Assembly (NCBI RefSeq): GCF_020177575.1
Contig: NZ_JAHTBK010000001.1
Coordinates: forward strand, 3,488,001-3,552,000
DNA: 64,000 bases
Direction of reading: 5' to 3'
Source: Hasllibacter sp. MH4015
GTDB taxonomy: Bacteria; Pseudomonadota; Alphaproteobacteria; Rhodobacterales; Rhodobacteraceae
Each line of letters begins with the position of its first letter. Position 1 is the first letter of the stretch. Below the pieces are notes generated by a model that had not been told where the DNA came from, did no database searches, and saw only the letters and a list, made by a program, of their open reading frames with translations. This document shows positions 59,784 through 64,000 of this stretch, one piece after another. Both the position numbers and the translations under genes were made by a program.

Positions 59784-62343
59784 TCACGATCCGTCCGGGC
59801 ACGATGATGAGTTTACGCGGCGCATTCCCGGCAAGCGCCTTGACTACAGCGTCGTCTGCAAGGGCGATCTTTTCAACCTCTTCTTGGCTGGCATCCTTGG
59901 CAATGGTGATTTCGGACTTCCGTTTGCCGTTGATCTGGATCGGCATCGTCACCGTGTCTTCGACCAACATAGCCTCGTCCGCGACGGGCCAGGGCGCGTT
60001 GGCGATCAGGCCGTCACCGCCCTGATGGGCCCAGATGTCCTCGGCCAGATGCGGCGTCATGGGTGACATCAATTGCGCAAGGACCATCACCGCCTGCCGC
60101 TGTGCGGCATGGGAGGCCTTGGATTTCTGGAGGGTGTTGGTGAAGGCGTAAAGCTTGGCGATCGCCGCATTGAAGCCGAAGGATTCGACACCGTTGGTGA
60201 CGTCGAAGATCGTCTTGTGCATGGCGCGCAGCAGATCCTCATCCCCTTCACCTGGGGCGTCGCGGTCCATGTCGGCGATCCGATCACACAAGGTCCAGAC
60301 GCGGCCCAGATGCTTGAACGCCGCCTCCGCCCCGCTTGCGGTCCATTCCACGTCCCGCTCGGGGGGCGAATCGCTCAGCACGAACCACCGCGCCGTGTCC
60401 GCGCCGTATTGCGCGATGATCGCCATCGGATCGACGACGTTGTTCTTTGACTTGGACATCTTGGCGGAGGGGACGACCTCCACTTCCGTGCCGTCGGATA
60501 GGTAAGCACCGCCATCGCGGATCTCGACCGTTTCGGGATAATGGTAGATCGGCCGCCCGCCCGCATCCTTGGTCTTGTAGATCGCGTGCGTGACCATGCC
60601 TTGGGTAAACAGAGCGTCAAACGGCTCGATCGCCTTGCGCGGCAGATGGCCCGTGGCGTGCATCGCGCGGGCGAAGAAGCGGGAATAGAGCAGGTGCAGG
60701 ATCGCGTGTTCGATGCCGCCGATATATTGATCGACATTCATCCAATACTCCGCTTCCGCGCGGGAGGTCGGGGTCGGCGCATGGGGCGCGGTGAAGCGCG
60801 CGAAATACCAGCTGGAATCAACGAACGTATCCATCGTGTCCGTCTCCCGCTTGGCCGGTTTGCCGCAAGCGGGGCAGGGCACGTCGCGCCACGTCGGGTG
60901 GCGGTCCAGCGGGTTGCCGGGAATGTCGAAGGTGACATCGTAGGGCAATTCGACCGGCAGGTTTTCCTTCTTCTCCGGTACCACGCCGCAGGTGTCGCAA
61001 TGGACCACCGGGATCGGACAACCCCAATACCGCTGGCGGCTGAGGCCCCAGTCGCGCAGACGGAACTTGGTGACGCCCTGTCCCACGCCCTGCGCCTCGC
61101 AAAATGCGATGGCGGCGTCGATAGCGTCATTGCCGGTCTGAACCTCGTCTCCGGCGAACCCGGCCACGTAGCGCACCGGCTCCGTCTTGGGCGGAACATA
61201 GGCGTCCCCGCCATCCTCGGGGCGGGTGAAATCATCCTCCCCCGCTTCAGGGACGTAAGTGGAGATCACCGGCAATTCGTATTTGCGAGCAAACTCCAGG
61301 TCACGCGCATCATGGGCCGGGCAGCCGAAAATCGCGCCGGTGCCGTAATCCATCAAGATGAAATTGGCGATGTAGACGGGCAGTTGCGCCGCCGTGTCGA
61401 ACGGATGACGGACCTTGAGGCCGGTGTCGAAACCCAGCTTCTCGGCCTTTTCCAGCGCCTCGGCGGTCGTGCCGCCCCTCCGGCATTGCGCGCAGAACGC
61501 GGCGATGGCCTCGTCAGACGCTTCCAGTTCCTTGGCCAGCGGATGGTCGGGCGAGATGCCGACGAAACTCGCGCCCAACAACGTGTCGGGCCGCGTCGTG
61601 TAAACCTCCACTCGGTCATGACCGCCCACAGCCTCCACTAGGCCGAAGGCAAATTGCAGGCCGCGCGACTTGCCGATCCAGTTGGCCTGCATCAGCTTTA
61701 CCTTGGCGGGCCAGTCATCAAGGGTGTCCAGCGCACTGAGCAGCTCTTCGGAATAGTCCGAGATCTTGAAGAACCATTGCGTCAGTTCTTTGCGCTCCAC
61801 CTCCGCGCCGGACCGCCAGCCTTTGCCGTCCTCCACCTGCTCATTGGCCAGAACGGTCATATCGACCGGATCCCAGTTCACCACGGCATTCTTGCGGTCG
61901 ATCAGGCCCGCTTCCATCATGTCGATGAACAGCGCCTGCTGGTGGCCATAATATTCGGGATCACAGGTCGCCAGATCGCGGGACCAGTCGATGGAAAATC
62001 CCAGCGGTCGCATCTGGTCGCGCATGTCGTCCATGTTCTTGTAGGTCCAGTCCTTGGGGTGAATGCCCCGATCCATGGCTGCGTTTTCTGCCGCCAGACC
62101 AAACGCATCGAAGCCCATGGGATGCAGCACGTTATGCCCGGTCGCCAGCTTGTAGCGCGCGATCACGTCGCCCATCGTGTAGTTGCGCACATGCCCGATA
62201 TGGATGCGCCCGGACGGGTAGGGGAACATCTCCAGGACGTAGTATTTCGGCTTGTCGGCGGACATTGTGGCAAGGAACGTCCCGGCCTCATCCCAGGCTT
62301 TCTGCCACTTCGGCTCGATCTTGGATGGGTCGTAGGCGGACAT
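59770..62343 (-). CDS. leuS: Leucyl-tRNA synthetase
   Basis: An 857-residue class I synthetase. The HIGH motif is [15 protein letters not shown] near residue 48, the CP1 editing domain lies at about 220-420, and the KMSKS loop is [11 protein letters not shown] near 620. A zinc-finger-like pair ([10 protein letters not shown] and [11 protein letters not shown]) is present. It charges tRNA-Leu and hydrolyses mischarged products. The ATG at 62343 follows AAGGA eight bases upstream; an ATG at 62361 would add six residues. Confidence 0.97.
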   Translation of the reverse strand: MSAYDPSKIEPKWQKAWDEAGTFLATMSADKPKYYVLEMFPYPSGRIHIGHVRNYTMGDVIARYKLATGHNVLHPMGFDAFGLAAENAAMDRGIHPKDWTYKNMDDMRDQMRPLGFSIDWSRDLATCDPEYYGHQQALFIDMMEAGLIDRKNAVVNWDPVDMTVLANEQVEDGKGWRSGAEVERKELTQWFFKISDYSEELLSALDTLDDWPAKVKLMQANWIGKSRGLQFAFGLVEAVGGHDRVEVYTTRPDTLLGASFVGISPDHPLAKELEASDEAIAAFCAQCRRGGTTAEALEKAEKLGFDTGLKVRHPFDTAAQLPVYIANFILMDYGTGAIFGCPAHDARDLEFARKYELPVISTYVPEAGEDDFTRPEDGGDAYVPPKTEPVRYVAGFAGDEVQTGNDAIDAAIAFCEAQGVGQGVTKFRLRDWGLSRQRYWGCPIPVVHCDTCGVVPEKKENLPVELPYDVTFDIPGNPLDRHPTWRDVPCPACGKPAKRETDTMDTFVDSSWYFARFTAPHAPTPTSRAEAEYWMNVDQYIGGIEHAILHLLYSRFFARAMHATGHLPRKAIEPFDALFTQGMVTHAIYKTKDAGGRPIYHYPETVEIRDGGAYLSDGTEVEVVPSAKMSKSKNNVVDPMAIIAQYGADTARWFVLSDSPPERDVEWTASGAEAAFKHLGRVWTLCDRIADMDRDAPGEGDEDLLRAMHKTIFDVTNGVESFGFNAAIAKLYAFTNTLQKSKASHAAQRQAVMVLAQLMSPMTPHLAEDIWAHQGGDGLIANAPWPVADEAMLVEDTVTMPIQINGKRKSEITIAKDASQEEVEKIALADDAVVKALAGNAPRKLIIVPGRIVNVVV

Positions 62344-62427
62344 CGTGAGGTTCCTTGGCATCGGTTGGACATGAAAACGCCGGGCGAATGGCCCGGCGGT
62401 GTGTTTAAGCGGACAGGTCCGGCTGGT

Positions 62428-62910
62428 CTACAGCCGACCGTCCGCAACGCGTAGCTGACGCGCGCGGGTCAGGATCGCATCTTCCACCTGGCGCGCGGTT
62501 TCCCGGCTGACGGCACTGCCGTTGCGGCCTTGCAGCGCGACGCGCAGGGAGCGCGCCTCCAATGCCGGGTCGGTGACATAGACGGTCGCCCGATAGGCCC
62601 GGTTGCCGCCCGGCGGGGTGGCATATCCGAACGCGATGATCCCGGTGAAGGGGTCAGCGGCTTCCAGAGGCATGAAGTCCAGGATCTCGAGCGACGCGCG
62701 CCAGAGGTAACGGTTGACCTCCACCGTGACGGACGGATCGTCGCTGTTGCCGAAGAGGTCCCAGATCGTCTCCCGCTCGCTATCGGCAAGGATGCCGCGT
62801 TCGCGCAGCGGCGCCTCGGTCGCTTCACGGTCATTCGCGAAGCCGTTGCAGGCCGCCAATGTCAGGACCAGCAGGCCCAGGCCGAGTGTGTTTGCACGTC
62901 GTTTCAACAT
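62428..62910 (-). CDS. DUF3576 outer-membrane lipoprotein
   Basis: A 160-residue lipoprotein with lipobox LTLAAC after MLKRRANTLGLGLLV, and a mature domain with LFGNSDDPSVTVEVNRYLW, LEILDFMPLEAADPFTGIIAFGYATPPG (in part) and AVSRETARQVEDAILTRARQLR (in part). This matches DUF3576, common in alphaproteobacteria next to leuS. Its function is unknown; an envelope assembly role is suggested by its neighbours. The ATG at 62910 begins the signal peptide. Confidence 0.88.
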   Translation of the reverse strand: MLKRRANTLGLGLLVLTLAACNGFANDREATEAPLRERGILADSERETIWDLFGNSDDPSVTVEVNRYLWRASLEILDFMPLEAADPFTGIIAFGYATPPGGNRAYRATVYVTDPALEARSLRVALQGRNGSAVSRETARQVEDAILTRARQLRVADGRL

Positions 62911-63430
62911 ATTCGCCGGTCCTGCCCCAGAATTCTTGCGCAAGTTTTATAGAAGCCCCCCCGAACCGGCAAGGGGCGCAATCACGGCAGGCTTTTGCGG
63001 ATCCGTTCGAGATGCCTGACGCGATCCCCCGGCCCCGGTGGCACCCCCCGTCGTCGCGTGCCTGATATATTCAGACCACCGCACGACGGCATTCCGCGCG
63101 ATGCCGACCTGCTTCGTTCGTAGCCGTGTCTGACCGACATGCGATTCCATCGGCGTGGTACGAATCGTTTTCGCATGCGCGGGCGTGCGCTTGCACAAAA
63201 GGCACAGGATGGCTGGTGAGGGCTCATCCCCTTTGATGCAAAGAAAAACAGGGGTTTCGCTGCCTTGTACGGGGCGAAACTGTGGCATGTCTGCACCATC
63301 CGTACGGCAACCGCACATCGGCTTTGTGGGCTTCCTTGCATTCAACGCGGCGTCGGGCGAGACAGACGCATACTCAATTCGGGCGTTCCGTCTTGGGGTG
63401 CACCTTCTAAGTGAACACGAGGGATAAACC
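62911..63430. other. Long non-coding region upstream of the porin gene
   Basis: About 520 bases with no convincing gene on either strand. It has two small dyads: CGGCAT/ATGCCG around 63090-63110, and GTTTCGC 63254-63260 with GCGAAAC 63274-63280. It probably holds the promoter and upstream control sites, and perhaps a leader RNA, of the porin gene. No clear promoter or known riboswitch could be placed. Confidence 0.4.
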
Positions 63431-64000
63431 ATGAAAAAGGTTCTCTTTGCGACCACCGCGCTTGTTGCGACGGCAGGTATCGCATCGGCCGATGTCGCCC
63501 TGACGGGCTCGGCTGAAATGGGTGTTGTCGGCGGATCCGGCAGCACGATTACTCAATTCCACCAGGACATCGACGTGACCTTCACGCTGTCCGGTGAAAC
63601 CGGCAACGGCATCACCTTCGGCGCAGCCGTTGATCTCGACGAGATCGCAGGCGGTGCTGGCGGCGCGACCAACGATGACTTCGGCTACTCCGTCTTCATC
63701 TCCGGCGACTTCGGCACGCTCACCCTGGGTGACACCGATGGCGGCTTCGACGCTGGTATGCTGGAAGTGCCCGCGGGCCCCGGCTCCATCGACGACGCGC
63801 ACACCGGCCACTCCGGCTGGAACGGCTTCAACCAGCTTGACGGCGTCTATGACGGCCAGATCCTGAGCTACGCCTATTCCGTGTCCGGCTTCACTGTCAC
63901 GGCATCCGTCGAAATGGATGACGACCGTGAGCGTGCCGCGCCCGTTGCCCCGGCAACCAGCAACGCACCCTTCGGTGAACTGGCAACGCAGCCGGCGACC
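63431..64000 (+). CDS. Outer-membrane porin, Rhodobacter type (3' end outside the window)
   Basis: The first 190 residues of a general porin. It has a signal peptide (MKKVLFATTALVATAGIASA) then DVALTGSAEMGVVGGSG, alternating amphipathic strands (ITQFHQDIDVTFTLSGETGN, FGYSVFISGDFGTLTLGDTD) and the loop region with NGFNQLDGVYDGQILSYAYS. This matches Rhodobacter capsulatus-type trimeric porins. It forms a channel for small solutes. GAGGG precedes the ATG. The frame is open to the end of the window. Confidence 0.92.
   Translation, partial: MKKVLFATTALVATAGIASADVALTGSAEMGVVGGSGSTITQFHQDIDVTFTLSGETGNGITFGAAVDLDEIAGGAGGATNDDFGYSVFISGDFGTLTLGDTDGGFDAGMLEVPAGPGSIDDAHTGHSGWNGFNQLDGVYDGQILSYAYSVSGFTVTASVEMDDDRERAAPVAPATSNAPFGELATQPAT

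Noticed and set aside
63155-63427. 90-codon plus-strand frame before the porin
   Set aside because: No ribosome-binding site, no domain or signal peptide, composition typical of non-coding DNA, and it overlaps the likely porin promoter and leader.

Overview
The window is GC-rich, densely coding DNA from an alphaproteobacterium, most likely a marine Rhodobacterales (Roseobacter-group) chromosome. The pointers are a CcrM-type GANTC methyltransferase beside rnhB, the gpmI-envC-ctpA-rppH run, the pmbA-cysQ-DUF4170-waaA-lpxK run, the leuS-lptE-holA run, a Rhodobacter-type porin, DUF2125 and DUF3576 proteins, and a dgcN-dgcA pair for D-glutamate use. The genus cannot be fixed from sequence alone. 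No rRNA, tRNA, CRISPR array, insertion sequence or integrase was seen.

Layout. 0-5 kb: the tail of an RTX-type secreted protein, a VOC enzyme, and a minus-strand D-amino-acid block (dgcN, dgcA, an esterase, a D-amino-acid aminotransferase). 5-13 kb: a CGNR zinc-finger regulator, a glutathionyl-hydroquinone reductase, two cobalamin genes, a DUF2189 membrane protein, a CaCA antiporter behind a structured intergenic region, a MltB-like transglycosylase and a solitary ParB-domain protein. 13.5-15.3 kb: an AT-rich island holding one stand-alone reverse transcriptase of unknown-group or defence type, wedged against smc. 15-21 kb: smc, a DUF2975/HTH pair, rsfS and rlmH. 21-30 kb: a surface-polysaccharide locus (KpsM-, KpsE- and KpsT-like export proteins, a large RTX protein and a 1227-residue double glycosyltransferase).

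30-35 kb: gpmI, envC, ctpA, rppH. 35-41 kb: an accessory stretch rich in small exported proteins. It includes two tandem Tat-signal peptides with internal repeats, a membrane winged-helix regulator overlapping a small secreted protein, and two exact copies of a 16-bp motif. 41-47 kb: rnhB, ccrM (with three GATTC sites in its leader), an NAD(P)-binding protein, alkB, mutY, DUF721 and a DsbA-like protein. 47-54.6 kb: lipid A/Kdo genes (lpxK, waaA) with DUF4170, cysQ and pmbA. This block is interrupted by a small exported repeat peptide followed by a long hairpin with a C/U-rich loop and a strong terminator, which is a candidate small RNA. 54.7-64 kb: an SDR, an enoyl-CoA hydratase-like protein, HNH, a flavoprotein, a GST, holA, lptE, leuS, a DUF3576 lipoprotein and the start of a porin gene.

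Most genes are housekeeping or envelope functions: LPS assembly (lpxK, waaA, lptE), peptidoglycan turnover (MltB, EnvC, CtpA), polysaccharide export and chromosome maintenance (smc, ccrM, holA, mutY). The places most worth a second look are the reverse-transcriptase island, the candidate sRNA at 50.4 kb, the Tat peptide pair at 37 kb, the duplicated motif at 39.6/40.3 kb and the structured region upstream of the antiporter.
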